This document shows positions 36,603 through 46,917 of a stretch of DNA of 64,000 bases, one piece after another. Each line of letters starts with the position of its first letter. Within the stretch, counting starts at the first letter, position 1. Origin of the DNA: CAWBVG01 sp963792175 (GTDB taxonomy: Bacteria; Acidobacteriota; Vicinamibacteria; Vicinamibacterales; CAVVIG01); assembly GCA_963792175.1 (NCBI GenBank), contig CAWBVG010000018.1, forward strand, positions 4,853-68,852, read 5' to 3'. Made by a program: the position numbers and the translations under genes. Under the pieces are notes generated by a model, which made no database searches, was not told where the DNA came from, and was given only the letters and a program-made list of their open reading frames with translations.

Positions 36603-37467
36603 ATGCGCGTCTCTGCAGCGCCGATCCTGGCGCGCCTGGTCATGGCGGCAATCGGCGCAGGGGCGCTCGCGCCGGTCGCCGTGCATGCGCAGGTCCCGGC
36701 TCCGGATCTGCCGACTCGACTCGTGTCGGACCTCGTCGCGACCGTCGAGAGTCCAATCACCGTCGCCCAGCCGGCAGGACCAATACCGACTCCGGAACAC
36801 CTCGGGCTCAAGGCGCTCGCCCTGGATTTCTTCGATGACATCAAGCATCTGCCTGCCACCGAGAATCTGTGGTGGGCAATGGCCGGCGGCGCTGGTGCGC
36901 TGGCGGTGCATCCGGCGGACAATCAGGTCGGGCCTGTACTTCGTGAACGCCTCCTGGGCACACGACGTGTTCGCGTTTGGCGCGTTCCTCGGCAACACGG
37001 CCCCGCTGTTGGCGATCTCAGGCAGCGTCTATGTCGGTGGCCGGTGGCGGCAGAACGATAAGGTGGCGCACCTGGGGATGGACCTCCTGCAGGCGCTGGC
37101 CCTGAACAACGCGATCGTCCAGACGCTGAAGTACACGACACGGCGCGAGCGCCCGGATGGCAGCGGCCGGACCTCGTTTCCGTCGGGCCACGCGTCGGAC
37201 ACCTTTGCGGTGGCGACCGCGCTCGAGAGGCACCTGGGTTGGAAAGGCGCGGTGCCGGCGTACGCCTTCTCGTCGTACGTCGCCATGTCGCGCTTGCACG
37301 ACAACCGTCATTACCTGAGCGATGTCGTCTTCGGCGCAACGGTCGGCATCATTGCTGGACGCACGGTGACGCGCCACGGCCGCGAGTTTCCGGTCACGGT
37401 AACAGCCATCCCCGGCGGTGCGGTCATCGTGTACACGCGGCGTCCGACGGCTTCGCCCGCGTCTTGA
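36603..37467 (+). CDS. PAP2-family phosphatase, one frame break
   Basis: It starts at ATG 36603 with a GGAGG a little far upstream, and has a signal peptide (1-29, ending VHA). One break near 36930 joins LPATENLWWAMAGGAGALAV to LYFVNASWAHDVFAFGAFLG. The three PAP2 motifs are intact: KYTTRRERPDG (K-x6-RP), FPSGHASDTFAVA (PSGH) and SRLHDNRHYLSDVVFGA (SR-x5-H-x3-D). It resembles membrane-associated phospholipid or undecaprenyl-pyrophosphate phosphatases, about 288 residues, with the active site outside the membrane. It faces away from the purple acid phosphatase gene. Confidence 0.85.
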
Positions 37468-37594
37468 CAGCCGAAACACTCGTTTCAACTCGGCCATACC
37501 GGCGATGCGATCGAAGGGCCTTCTTCTTCGCTTTCCTTATGTCGTCTCACAGCGGGGGCGTTAGGATGAGGGTTCATTCCCTGGGGGTGCCCTC

Positions 37595-39023
37595 GTGCGA
37601 CCTCGACTCCTTGCCGTCGGCCTCAGCGGCCTGCTGACTGCTGCTGGTGCTCAACCCGTCGCCGCTCAATCCGATCAGCCCTCGATCGATCTGGTTGTCG
37701 CTGCAGGACGTCCGCTTCGTGTCGCGCTTGACGAGAGGATTCGCCTTGACAGAGTCGGACAGCCGGTCACGGGAACGGTGACGGAGCCGGTGTATGCGTA
37801 CGACCGGATCGTGATTGCCGGTGGCACGAAAGTCCGCGGACACGTGGCGCACATCGACAGCGGGTCGAAGTTCGTTCGCGCGCGCGCTTACCTGAACGGC
37901 AACTTGTCCCCGACGAAGCATGCCGTCCTCGCGTTCGACACGCTACTGCTCGACGATGGACGTGAAGTCGCGATTGACACGGTTGTGAAGGGCGGCATTC
38001 CCAACGTGAGCCGTCGAGTCGCCGGTGGCTCGTCGTCGACCAGCCACCAGACCAGCTCCGACCAGCCGGCCGATCAGGCGAGCCCGACGCTCGCGTCTCG
38101 CGCGCGCAGCGAGATCCGGCAGCGGACGGCCGACGCGGTCTCCGAGGCGAAGCAGAAAGTGCGCGACACCTTCGCGTCGATCAAGTCCGTCAGAGAGCCC
38201 GGCCAGTTGCAGCGGCTGAAGGACGCGGCGGTTCAGCAGCTCCCGTACCATCCGCAGTACCCTGGCCAAGGGCACGGTGTACGACGCGGAGCTTTCGTCA
38301 CCGATCTCGTTCGGCCGCGCGGTTCCGGCCGTCGCGGCGCCCGCCGGCACCGCGCCAGCGCCCGACAGCATTCTCACGGCGCGCCTCGCGACCACGCTCG
38401 ACTCGTCGAAGACGCCGCGCGGCACGCCGTTCGAAGCGGTGGTGACCGAGACCGTCTTCTCGGCCGATCACCAGGTCATCCTTCCCGAGGGCACGAAGCT
38501 GACGGGCGAGGTCACATTCGCAGCGCCGGCGCGCCGGTTCCATCGCAATGGCCGGCTCCGGTTTCTCTTCGAACGCGTTCAGGTGCCGAATCAACCGCCC
38601 GCGCCGCTGCTGGGCGCGCTGCACGCCATTGACGCAAGCGCCGACGATCGGGTGGCCGTGGATGACGAGGGCGGTGCGACGGTCGAGAACTCGAAGACCC
38701 GGTTCATCGCCCCGGCCTTGTCACTCCTGAGCCTGCACGCGTCGCTCGAGGGCGACGGCCATCACTTCGCCGATCCGGACGGCGACGGATCGATCAAGAC
38801 GGCAGGATCCGGCGCGGGCAGCCGCGGCCTCGGCGGGTTCCTCGGGATGGGACTGCTCGGGGCGGCCGTCAGTCAGATCACTCGACCCGTCGGCATCGCG
38901 CTCGGTGTCTACGGCGCCGCTCATACGATCTACACGAACGTGCTGGGCAAGGGGCGCGAAGTGATCTTCGCCGAGGACACGCCGATTCAGGTGAGGCTGG
39001 CGCCCGGCCCTCTGGCGCGGTGA
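37595..39023 (+). CDS. Hypothetical exported protein with two pilus/conjugation-like beta domains, one frame break
   Basis: GTG 37595 starts a signal peptide (1-24, ending VAAQ). Two similar beta-rich units can be seen: LDERIRLDRVGQPVTGTVTE with YDRIVIAGGTKVRGHVAHID, and SSKTPRGTPFEAVVTETVF with QVILPEGTKLTGEVTFAAPA. The pattern, an ILPEGT-K-L-x-G turn, recalls the TrbI/VirB10-like beta-barrel, but I cannot assign a family. A charged linker (about 135-215) joins them, with a frame break near 38265. A Gly-rich hydrophobic stretch near the end (GFLGMGLLGAAVSQITRPVG) may associate with a membrane. It overlaps the next gene by four bases (GTGA). Confidence 0.6.
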
Positions 39024-39899
39024 GGGCGCTCGTCGCGATCGCGCTGGCGTGGCCGCTGGTCACGCCCGCGCAACAACCCACCTTTCAGGCCGAAACCCGT
39101 CTCGTCGTCCTTCACGCGACGGTGAAGAATGCGCGCGGCGAACTCGTGACCAACCTCGAGCGCGGCGCGTTCACCGTCTACGAGAACGGCAAGCGGCAGC
39201 CGATCACGCTCTTCCGCCGCGATGACATTCCGGTGTCGCTCGGCCTGCTGATCGACAACAGCGGCAGCATGCGGACGCTGCGGTCCAAGGTGGAAGCGGC
39301 GGCGTTGGCGCTCGCCCGTGCGTCGAATCCTCAGGACGAGATCTTCGTCCTCAATTTCAACGACAAGGCTCGGATCGACGTGCCGTTCACGAGCGACGTC
39401 GCGGTCCTGGAAGCCGGGATCGCCCGCGTCGACTCGATCGGCGGCACCGCGATGCGCGACGCCATTGAGATGGCGCAGGCCTATCTGGGCGAGCACGCCA
39501 CCCGCGACCGCAAAGTGCTGCTGGTGATCACGGACGGCATCGACAACGCGAGCGTCGTGGCCCGCGCCACCATCGAGAAACAGGCGGAGCAGCGCGACAC
39601 CGTGATCTTCGCCATCGGCCTGTTTGGTGACGAGGCTCGCGTCAAACCGGGCCGGCAGGAACTGGATCAGCTTGCCGACAAGACCGGAGGGATGGCGTAC
39701 TACCCGGCAGACATCGACCAGATCGACGCCATCGCACTCGAAATCGCGCGGCAGATCCGGAACCTGTACACGATCGCGTACGCGCCGCTGAATCAATCGT
39801 TCGACGGTACGTATCCGTTCGATTCGGGTGACGGTCTCCGGTCCGGAACGCCTGTCGGTCCGCACCCGCACCGGCTATCGCGCGACGCGGCGTCCCTAG
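39020..39899 (+). CDS. VWFA domain protein (acidobacterial VWFA-related), C-terminal frame break
   Basis: GTG 39020 overlaps the stop of the previous gene. A signal peptide is followed by the acidobacterial VWFA-related layout: TRLVVLHATVKNARGELVTN, FTVYENGKRQPITLFRRDDI, then the VWA domain with MIDAS residues D-x-S-x-S (LLIDNSGSM), Thr in GGTAMRDAI and Asp in VITDGIDN. One break near 39815 leads to the usual ending (RTRTGYRATRRP, stop at 39899). It is an exported, metal-dependent adhesion-like domain of about 292 residues, probably bound to a partner in the periplasm. The translational coupling suggests that the preceding protein is that partner. Confidence 0.85.
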
Positions 39900-39936
39900 A
39901 TCAGATCGGCCTCAGCGATTCAGCGACGGTGCATCG

Positions 39937-40995
39937 TCACGACTTGATGACGATGAACCACGCCGCAACGATCGGGCCCTGGGGACCGCGTCCGCGTCCA
40001 CCCGGTCCGGCCGCGGGTGGCGGCGCGCCTGCCGGAGGCGCCGGCGCCGGGCCGCGCTCAGGCTGGAACAGGTACACGTTGTGGGTCTTGGGATCGACGG
40101 CGATGGTCTTCGCGCCCGCGAATGTCGCGACCGTCGCCACGACCGTGTACTTGTCCGCTGAATCCTGGTGGACGACCGTGACGTTGCCTTCGCCGCCGTT
40201 CGGAATGTAAATCAGCTTCCGGGACGGATCCCAGCCCAGCGCGTCGACGCGCGTGCCGTTCGGGATGGACGCCACGACCTTGCCGGTGCTGGCATCCAGA
40301 ACGACGGAGGTCTTGTTGCAGCCGGAGAAAATGCGGTTTGACGCTTTGTCATAGGCGATGCCGGTCGGCCCTTCGCATGGCGCAAGCGGCCAGGAGGCGG
40401 TCGCCTTCCACGTCTTGACGTCGATCACCTGGATGGTGTTCTTGCTTTCGTTGTTCACGAAGATGTGTCCCTTGCCGTCGGCGGCCGCGCCCTCCGGCGC
40501 GGTATCTTCGAGCTCGACGGTCGCGACGATGTCGCCGGTCTTCGGGTCGATCGCGGTGAGCGTGCCGATCGGGCGGCTGTGATTCGTGAGGATGATCTTG
40601 TCGTCGGGCTCGTCGTACATGATGCCGTCGAGACCTGGGCCGACCTTGATCTGCTTGAGCACGTCCAGCGTCTTCAGATCGAACATGGTCACGTTCTGAT
40701 CGCCGCTGTTGGTCGTAAAGCCGTGACCGGCCTTGGTGGAAAAGCCGGCGCCGTGCACCCCCGGCGTGTTCGGAATGTCGCCGAGCACCTTGCCGGTCGC
40801 ACCATCGACCACCATCATGTGCGTGCCACGCGAGACGAAGACGCGGCCGGTGGTCGATTCGACCGCGACGTAATCCGTGCCGCCGTCCCCTTTGATGTCG
40901 AACTTTTCTACTTTGAAGGTTTGCGCGTCGACGCGAGACGCACTCAGGCCGACAGTGGAAAGCAGAGCAAACACGGTGAGCACATGTCTTGTCAT
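39937..40995 (-). CDS. Exported YVTN/YncE-like beta-propeller protein
   Basis: 352 residues with a signal peptide (1-24, ending VDAQ). Repeated propeller blades are evident: GRVFVSRGTHMMVVDGATGK, FDLKTLDVLKQIKVGPGLDG, LTAIDPKTGDIVATVELEDT, IQVIDVKTWKATASWPLAPC and VVLDASTGKVVASIPNGTRV, seven in all. The C-terminal tail is Pro/Gly/Ala-rich and disordered. Proteins of this type bind ligands or partners in the periplasm; no catalytic residue is recognised. Single gene, convergent with the VWA operon. Confidence 0.85.
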   Translation of the reverse strand: MTRHVLTVFALLSTVGLSASRVDAQTFKVEKFDIKGDGGTDYVAVESTTGRVFVSRGTHMMVVDGATGKVLGDIPNTPGVHGAGFSTKAGHGFTTNSGDQNVTMFDLKTLDVLKQIKVGPGLDGIMYDEPDDKIILTNHSRPIGTLTAIDPKTGDIVATVELEDTAPEGAAADGKGHIFVNNESKNTIQVIDVKTWKATASWPLAPCEGPTGIAYDKASNRIFSGCNKTSVVLDASTGKVVASIPNGTRVDALGWDPSRKLIYIPNGGEGNVTVVHQDSADKYTVVATVATFAGAKTIAVDPKTHNVYLFQPERGPAPAPPAGAPPPAAGPGGRGRGPQGPIVAAWFIVIKS

Positions 40996-41103
40996 AGCGG
41001 CCGCATTCTACTCTTTCGAAGATGACCGTCAGATGACAATGCCCGGCTCGACCGTTTTCTGGCCCTTTAACGACTTCCTTCGATTCCCGTTTGAGCGTTG
41101 ACC

Positions 41104-43498
41104 TCAGGTGGACTGACGCAGCACGGCAAGCGGGTTCACTCTCAGAACGCGCGATGCTGGAATCGCGGCCGACACCGCCGCCGTCATCAGCAGCAATCCG
41201 ATCGATCCGAACAAGACCGAGGCATCGATGCCGGCCGTCTCCGGGAGAATCGACGCCAGCAGCCGGCCGGCGACGATCGCGAGCGCCAGCCCGCCGGCCG
41301 CGCCAGAGGCGACGACGCGGAGCTGGGCGGCAACGGCGCTGCGCCACAGCGACGTGCTGTCACACCCCAGCGCCAGGCGCACGCCGAACTCCGGCATCCG
41401 TTCCGCGATTGTCCGCGCCGTGACGCCGGCGATGCCGATGGCGCCAAGCAGCAGGCCCGTGAACGCGAGACCGAGCATGAGCGTCGTCCGGAACTTCTGC
41501 GGCGCCAGCGAGTCGGCCAGGAACGTCTCGAGCGTCTGAATCCGATCGAGCGCGAGCAACGGATCCACGCTGGCGATCGCCGCCCGCAGCGGTTGCGCGA
41601 TGGCCTCGGGCTCGCCCGCGGTTCGCAGCACCAGCCCCATCGGGAACGCGACGTTCGCGGTCTGCGTCCAGGCCGCATACAGCGTCGGCTCCGGTGACTG
41701 CAGCAAGTCGACGTCGCTCACGTCGTCGACGACGCCGACGACCGTCGCCATGACGGTTCCCCGCTGGATGCGCCAGCCGATCGGATCGCCGCCGGGCCAG
41801 AAGCGCTGCGCGAACGACCGGCTGACGATGGCCACGGCTGGCGTCGACAGCGAGTCCTGGGCGGCGAAGGCTCTGCCGCTCAGCACGCGGATGCGCATCG
41901 TCTTGAAGTAGCTGGCGCTGACGCGCCGGAACTGCACGGTGTGGCCGGAACCATCCGGGGTGCGCTGGCCGTCGATCTCCACGAGCGTCTGATACGAAAA
42001 CCCCGGGGTGAACCGGTTCATCGTCGCGCCCGCGTCGACGACGCCGGGGATGGCGGCGACGCGTTCGAAGATGCGTTCCATGGCGGCGACGCGCTCGGGT
42101 CCGTTGGCGTAGCGCGACGGCGGCAGCTGCAGCTGCGCCGTCAGGACGCGATCCGGGTCGTAGCCGGGACCGATGCCTGATGTCCGCACCAGCGCGCGGA
42201 CCAGCAGACCGCCGACGACCAGCAAAGCCACACACAACGCCGTCTGTGTGGCGAGGAGTAGCGCGCGCCAGCGTTGGCGATCGCGCGACCCCGTCGACCG
42301 CGTTGCCGATGCGTTGATCGCTGCCGAGTCCGAGGCGGTCATTGCGGGAACGACGCCGGCGCCAATCGACGCCAGCACGGCACAACCCATGGCGTAGATG
42401 CGCCACGCGCCAGTCCATGCGAACCTCGCCGAGCACGCGCGTCGTCGCGGGAGCGATCGCCAGGAGCGCCGGCAGGAACCACGCGCCGAGGACGACCGCG
42501 AAGGCGGCGCCAATCGCATTCATGATCGTGATCTCGGCCAGGACCAGCCGCGCCAGGTCCCAGCGCGTCGCGCCGATCGCCCGACGGAGCGCCAGCTCGC
42601 CGCTCCTGGCGGTGACGTGCGCCAGGGTCAGGCTCGCGACATTCGACGACGCGATCAGCAGCAGCACGATCACCGCGAGAAACAGCACGAAGAGCGGGGC
42701 GCGGAAGCTTCCGTACTGCCAGTCCCGAAAGGTGATCACGCCGCCGGTCCAGCCCTGATGCGTGCGCGGCAGCTCTCGCGTGAGATCGGCGACGATGGCG
42801 CGGACCTCGGCGTCCGCCTGCTGGAGCGTCGCCCCGTCGGCGAGCTGCGCGATCGTCACGATGTAGGTGCGTGCCTCGTTGACCGGCGCCGACTGCGTGA
42901 TGCCCAGCGGCGTCCAGAGCTCTGCCGCGAGAAATGGCGGCGGGAACCCGCGCGGCATCACGCCGATGATGGTGTAGGGATCACCGTCAAGCTGCACGGA
43001 CCGGCCGACAATCGACGCATCGCCGCCGAACCGCCGCTGCCAGGCGCCATAACTGAGGACGATGAGCCGCTCTTTTCTGGTTTCCTCGTCGTCGGTGAAC
43101 AGGCGGCCGAGGATTGGACCTTCGGTCGCCAGCCGCAGCATTTCCGCGCTCACCGGCACCGTATTGACGACCGCAGGTTCGCCGCCGCTGGCGAGCACGC
43201 GATCGGCCGTCGTGAACGCGGCGACATGCGTCAGCGTGCGGCTGCGCTCGCGGAACCGCACCAGATCGATGGCGTGCAGCGGATTGCGGTACTTCGGGTC
43301 CGACAGACCCGGCGGCATCAGGTAGATCGAGACCGTCCGATTGCCGCTTTTCAGCGGTACCGGCCGGAAGAGCGTGGCGTTGATGGCGGCGAACAGCGCG
43401 GCGTTGACACCGATGACCAGCGCGAGCGTCGCGATGCCGGCGGCGGCGTAGGCCCGCCGGCTCCACAGCGCGCGAACAGCCTGGCGGAGTTCGAACAT
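41104..43498 (-). CDS. ADOP-family duplicated permease, one frame break
   Basis: Restored length about 797 residues without a cytoplasmic prefix. It begins MFELRQAVRALWSRRAYAAA. First half: MacB core (RLIVLSYGAWQRRFGGDASI), then LLIASSNVASLTLAHVTARS. After the break near 42405: ALLLATQTALCVALLVVGGL, a second core (VAIVSRSFAQRFWPGGDPIG) and the last FtsX unit ending VLRVNPLAVLRQ. Inner membrane. No ATPase gene is adjacent. It is the last gene of the long minus-strand array, 75 bases after the small phosphatase gene, and those 75 bases contain two strong dyads, so it may also have its own promoter. Confidence 0.85.
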
Positions 43499-43524
43499 GC
43501 GTCAAGCATAGGGCCCCGGCCGGC

Positions 43525-43560
43525 ATGCACGAAGTGCATTGTGTTCATCATGATGATGCA
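43525..43560. promoter_or_regulatory. Two nested dyads upstream of the third ADOP gene
   Basis: ATGCAC, spacer GAA, GTGCAT (43525-43539) and the 12-base palindrome TCATCATGATGA (43545-43556) lie 27-60 bases before the ATG at 43498. In addition TGCAT at 43535 pairs with ATGCA at 43556. There is no T-run. Position and symmetry suggest a regulator binding site controlling the permease. Confidence 0.45.
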
Positions 43561-43573
43561 CCAGGTTTAATGG

Positions 43574-44035
43574 TCAGGCACCCGCTTTCGATCGCTGCAA
43601 TTCATCCAACAACGCCTTCACGTGTCGCACGATCGCGTCGCGCATCGGCCGGTATCCCTGATCGTCCGGCACGTCGGGCCAATCGGCTGCCTTGCCCGAT
43701 CGAACGGCCTTCTCTGGAAGAGTGCAGCCGATGGCGAAAATGTGCGTCGCATCCGCAACATCCGTATCGCTGATCGCCGACGGCTTGCCCGTTGGTACGG
43801 CCACGCCATCGGCCTTCAGCCCTTCGACGGCGCGGACCGACAGGTTGTCCTGCGGAGCCGTGCCGCGGAAGGTCGCGCGGAACGGCAGCCCGCGCTCGGC
43901 GGCGAGCTTGTTGAAATAGGCGGTCGCGACGACGCTCTTCGCCGCGCCATGCTCGCAGACGAACACGACGGCTTTGTCTCGAGCCGATGGTTGGAGCATG
44001 AACATCAACGCCACTGACAGCCATTGCATCTGCAT
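43574..44035 (-). CDS. Exported low-molecular-weight phosphatase/ArsC-like protein with altered P-loop
   Basis: 153 residues with a hydrophobic N-terminus (signal-like, 1-18). The LMW-PTP fold opens with AVVFVCEHGAAKSVVATAYF: Cys27 begins the P-loop, but the usual Arg of C-x5-R is Lys33. LTP-like later parts include FRATFRGTAPQDNLSVRAVE and CTLPEKAVRSGKAADWPDVP, where a D-P motif would be expected and the stretch ADWPDVPDD lies. LMW-PTPs and thioredoxin-coupled arsenate reductases share this fold. The Lys and possible export make the function uncertain. It starts 9 bases after the MacB-like permease stop. Confidence 0.75.
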   Translation of the reverse strand: MQMQWLSVALMFMLQPSARDKAVVFVCEHGAAKSVVATAYFNKLAAERGLPFRATFRGTAPQDNLSVRAVEGLKADGVAVPTGKPSAISDTDVADATHIFAIGCTLPEKAVRSGKAADWPDVPDDQGYRPMRDAIVRHVKALLDELQRSKAGA

Positions 44036-44044
44036 ACGGGTTCC

Positions 44045-45264
44045 TCACTCAAATCGTAAGGCCTCGATCGGGTCGAGGCGGGCCGCCTGCCGGGCCGGGT
44101 AGTATCCGAAGAACACGCCGACCGCCGCCGAGCAACCGAACGCGAGCGCGATGGCGTTCGACGACACGCGTGTCGGCCACTGGAACGTGTCGGCGATGGC
44201 GCGGGCACCGAACACGCCAAGCCCAATCCCGATCGCGCCACCGATCAGGCTGAGCATCACCGCCTCGACGAGGAATTGCCGAAGCACGTCGCGGCCTCTG
44301 GCGCCGACCGCCTGCCGCAGTCCAATCTCGCGAGTCCGCTCCGTGACGGACACCAGCATGATGTTCATGATGCCGATGCCGCCGACAACCAGCGAGACCG
44401 AGGCGACCGCCGCCAACAGCCCCTCCATGGTCTGCGTCGACTGTTTCACCGCTTCGGCAATCTCCGTCGGGTGGCGCAGGTTGAAATCATCGTGCGGCGC
44501 CAGGCTCGAATGTGATGTCGGTCACGCATCAACGTCGCGATCTCCTGCTCCGCCTGATCGAGGACCGCCGCCGACGTCGCGCTGCACATGATGTCGTCGA
44601 GCCAGAGCTGTCCCTTGATCTTCTTCATCACCGTCGTGTAGGGCATCAGCAAGTTGTCGTCCTGATCCTGCCCGGTCGCCGACTGTCCTTTGACGTCGAG
44701 GACACCGACGACGACGCACGGCTGGTCCTTCACACGGATGGTTTCGCCAATCGGATCCTGCACTCCAAACAGCTGATCGACGATCGTCTGGCCGAGCACG
44801 CAGACGTTGTTCGCGCGCTCCACGTCAACGTCCGTATACATGCCGCCGTGGATGACGTTCCAGTTTTTCAGGGCGAGATACTCCGGGCCCACGCCACGAA
44901 CCGAGGTGCTCCAATTCTGGTTGCCGTAGACAACCTGCACACGCGTGTCGGCCTGTGGTGTGACGTTCGTGACCAGCGGGACATGTTCTTTGATCGCCTC
45001 GTAGTCTCCAAGGGTCAGCGTCTTCGTTCCGAAGGCGCCGGTTCGAACCCCGCTCCGGTTCACACCTCCGGCCTCGACCCAGATCATGTTGGCCCCGATG
45101 TTCGTGATGGCCCGCTCGACGCTGGCCTGCGCGCCTTCGCCGATGGCGACCACGCAGATGACGGCGCCGACGCCAATCACGATGCCCAGCATCGTCAAAC
45201 CGGTGCGAAGCAGATTCTGCCCCAAGGCCTTCAAGGCCATTCGAAGGATGGCAAGCACGTTCAT
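44045..45264 (-). CDS. MacB-like ABC permease without ATPase domain, one frame break
   Basis: Start ATG 45264 (MNVLAILRMALKALGQNLLR); an in-frame ATG at 45282 is an alternative. Topology is the classical single FtsX permease: TM1 (TGLTMLGIVIGVGAVICVVA), a large periplasmic MacB core (VWVEAGGVNRSG-like, VCVLGQTIVDQLFGVQDPIG), and after a break near 44505 three TMs (AAVASVSLVVGGIGIMNIML, EAVMLSLIGGAIGIGLGVFG). The ending is AARLDPIEALRFE. About 405 residues. The cognate ATPase and periplasmic adaptor genes are not in the window. It sits 62 bases downstream of the GH3 gene and may export the product of that pathway. Confidence 0.85.
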
Positions 45265-45326
45265 GACGGCAGTCGCCTCCATCCTGACACAGCCAGGGCA
45301 GCGCTTACATCGCGGTGAGAGCAGCT

Positions 45327-46917
45327 CTAGATGGCCGGAGGGGGATCGGCGAAGTGGCCTTCGAACTGCGGCGTCCAGCCATCGCGGCGATCGAGCGCGA
45401 CGCATTTGACGTCGCCGGCCCGTTGACCGCGGGCCATGCAGGCTGCCAGATATGACGCCTCGGCATTGCGGGCGGCGAAGGCGCGGAGCGGGCCCAGTTG
45501 ACCCAGGCGGCGCGCATAGCGGTAATGGAAGTTCTCGCCGAGCGCGCGGTCGATAGCGGCGGCGATGCCGCCAAGGTCGCCTTCCGACGCGGCGGCTTCG
45601 ACATAGAGCACGTAGTGGGGAACGTCGCCGCTGGTGTCGCAGGCGAGCATCGCGAACGACGGCGTGACCCGGCGCGCCGTGAACGCTGACTCGAGAATCC
45701 GCGCCGCCTGCACTTCGTGGAGCTTTTCGCCACACCAGTCGGCGACCTCGTTCCGCCCGGCGAACCGCACCAGCGGACACTGGTGGAGGCGCCCGAGGAC
45801 CGTCACGACGTCGCCGAGCTGATAGCGATACAAGCCGCCGCCGGTCGTGAGCACGACCGCGTAGGCTTGCCCGGGCTCCAGTTCGTGTGCGAGGCAGGGG
45901 CGAGTCGCGTCCGGCCGGCCGGCTGAATCCGCCGGCAGAAACTCCAGAAAATGCGAGCGCACCGCCAGGACCGCGCCGTCGCGCCCTTCCCAGGGAAACG
46001 AGACAAACCCCTCGGTCGCAATCAGCCCCTTGGCGCGGACGCGCGCCTGTGGGAAGAGGGCCGCGAGCTTTCGGGCCGCGGGTCCGCTGTTGCCGTCGGC
46101 CCAGCAACTGATCATGCGGAGACGCGGCCAGAGCCGTGCGTGCCGTTCGGCTGCCGTGCGCGCGCGCAGCGCCGGCTTCAGGTTCGGCTCCTCGCTCAGG
46201 AGACGGTCGCTGTGCCGGGACAGTTGATCGGCCAGCAGCGTGAGAAACGATGGGTTCCACACCGAGATCAGCCGGAGGTCCGGCCGCCGCACGAGATGGC
46301 GGAGCGTCGCGTACCAGAATTCGTCCATGCTGCGCGAGTGGCGGACGGACGAGGGGACGGCCATCACCGACCGGACGAGCCGCTGCTGAAGACCGCCAAC
46401 GTATTCGCTGTCGTCCGCGAATCCCACCGGTATGCCGGACGGCGTGATCTCCTGAGACGCCTGCGCAGGACTGACGGACCAGTATCCCGGGCCGCGCAGC
46501 AACTCGGGATCGTGGAGGAAGAGGTTCGCGACCCAGGCGCGAATGCCGCGTTGAAACTCTCGCCTGAGGGAGGCCGTGTAGGGAATCCACTTGGCTGCGG
46601 ACGACGACCCGCTGGTCGGCTCGAACAGGCGCACAGGTTCGCAGGTGAGCACCTGCGACTCTCCTGCGGCGATGCTGGCGACGCCGGCGCGATAGCCGTT
46701 GTAGTCGCTCAACGGCACGCGCGCCTGATAGTCGCGCGCGCGTGCGGATGGCGGAAAACCCGAGACGGCGTCCGAACGCGCTGGCCTGATTCCTTCGGAG
46801 AATGCCGTCCAGCACGCGTTCCTGTTCCGCGCGAACCTGGCCGAGGGCGTGTCGAAAGCGGACATATTCCGGAAGGCAGCTCGCCAGCCAGGCCGAATTG
46901 GCGACGGTGGCGATCAC
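45327..46917 (-). CDS. GH3-family acyl-adenylate/amidosynthetase-like enzyme, one frame break
   Basis: Start ATG 46917 overlaps the stop of the desaturase fusion (ATGA). The N-terminal frame (FRHALGQVRAEQERVLDGIL, NQASAFGRRLGFSAIRTRA) joins the main frame near 46735 (DYQARVPLSDYNGYRAG). GH3 features: RLFEPTSGSSSAAKWIPYTA (ATP phosphate loop), ISVWNPSFLTLLADQL, GLIATEGFVSFPWEGRDGAV and LTTGGGLYRYQLGDVVTVLG, then the C-terminal mobile domain (FAGRNEVADWCGEKLHEVQA). About 529 residues, cytoplasmic. Plant GH3 enzymes adenylate a carboxylic acid and join it to an amino acid; bacterial members lie in uncharacterised gene clusters. Here it ends the coupled seven-gene block. Confidence 0.85.
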
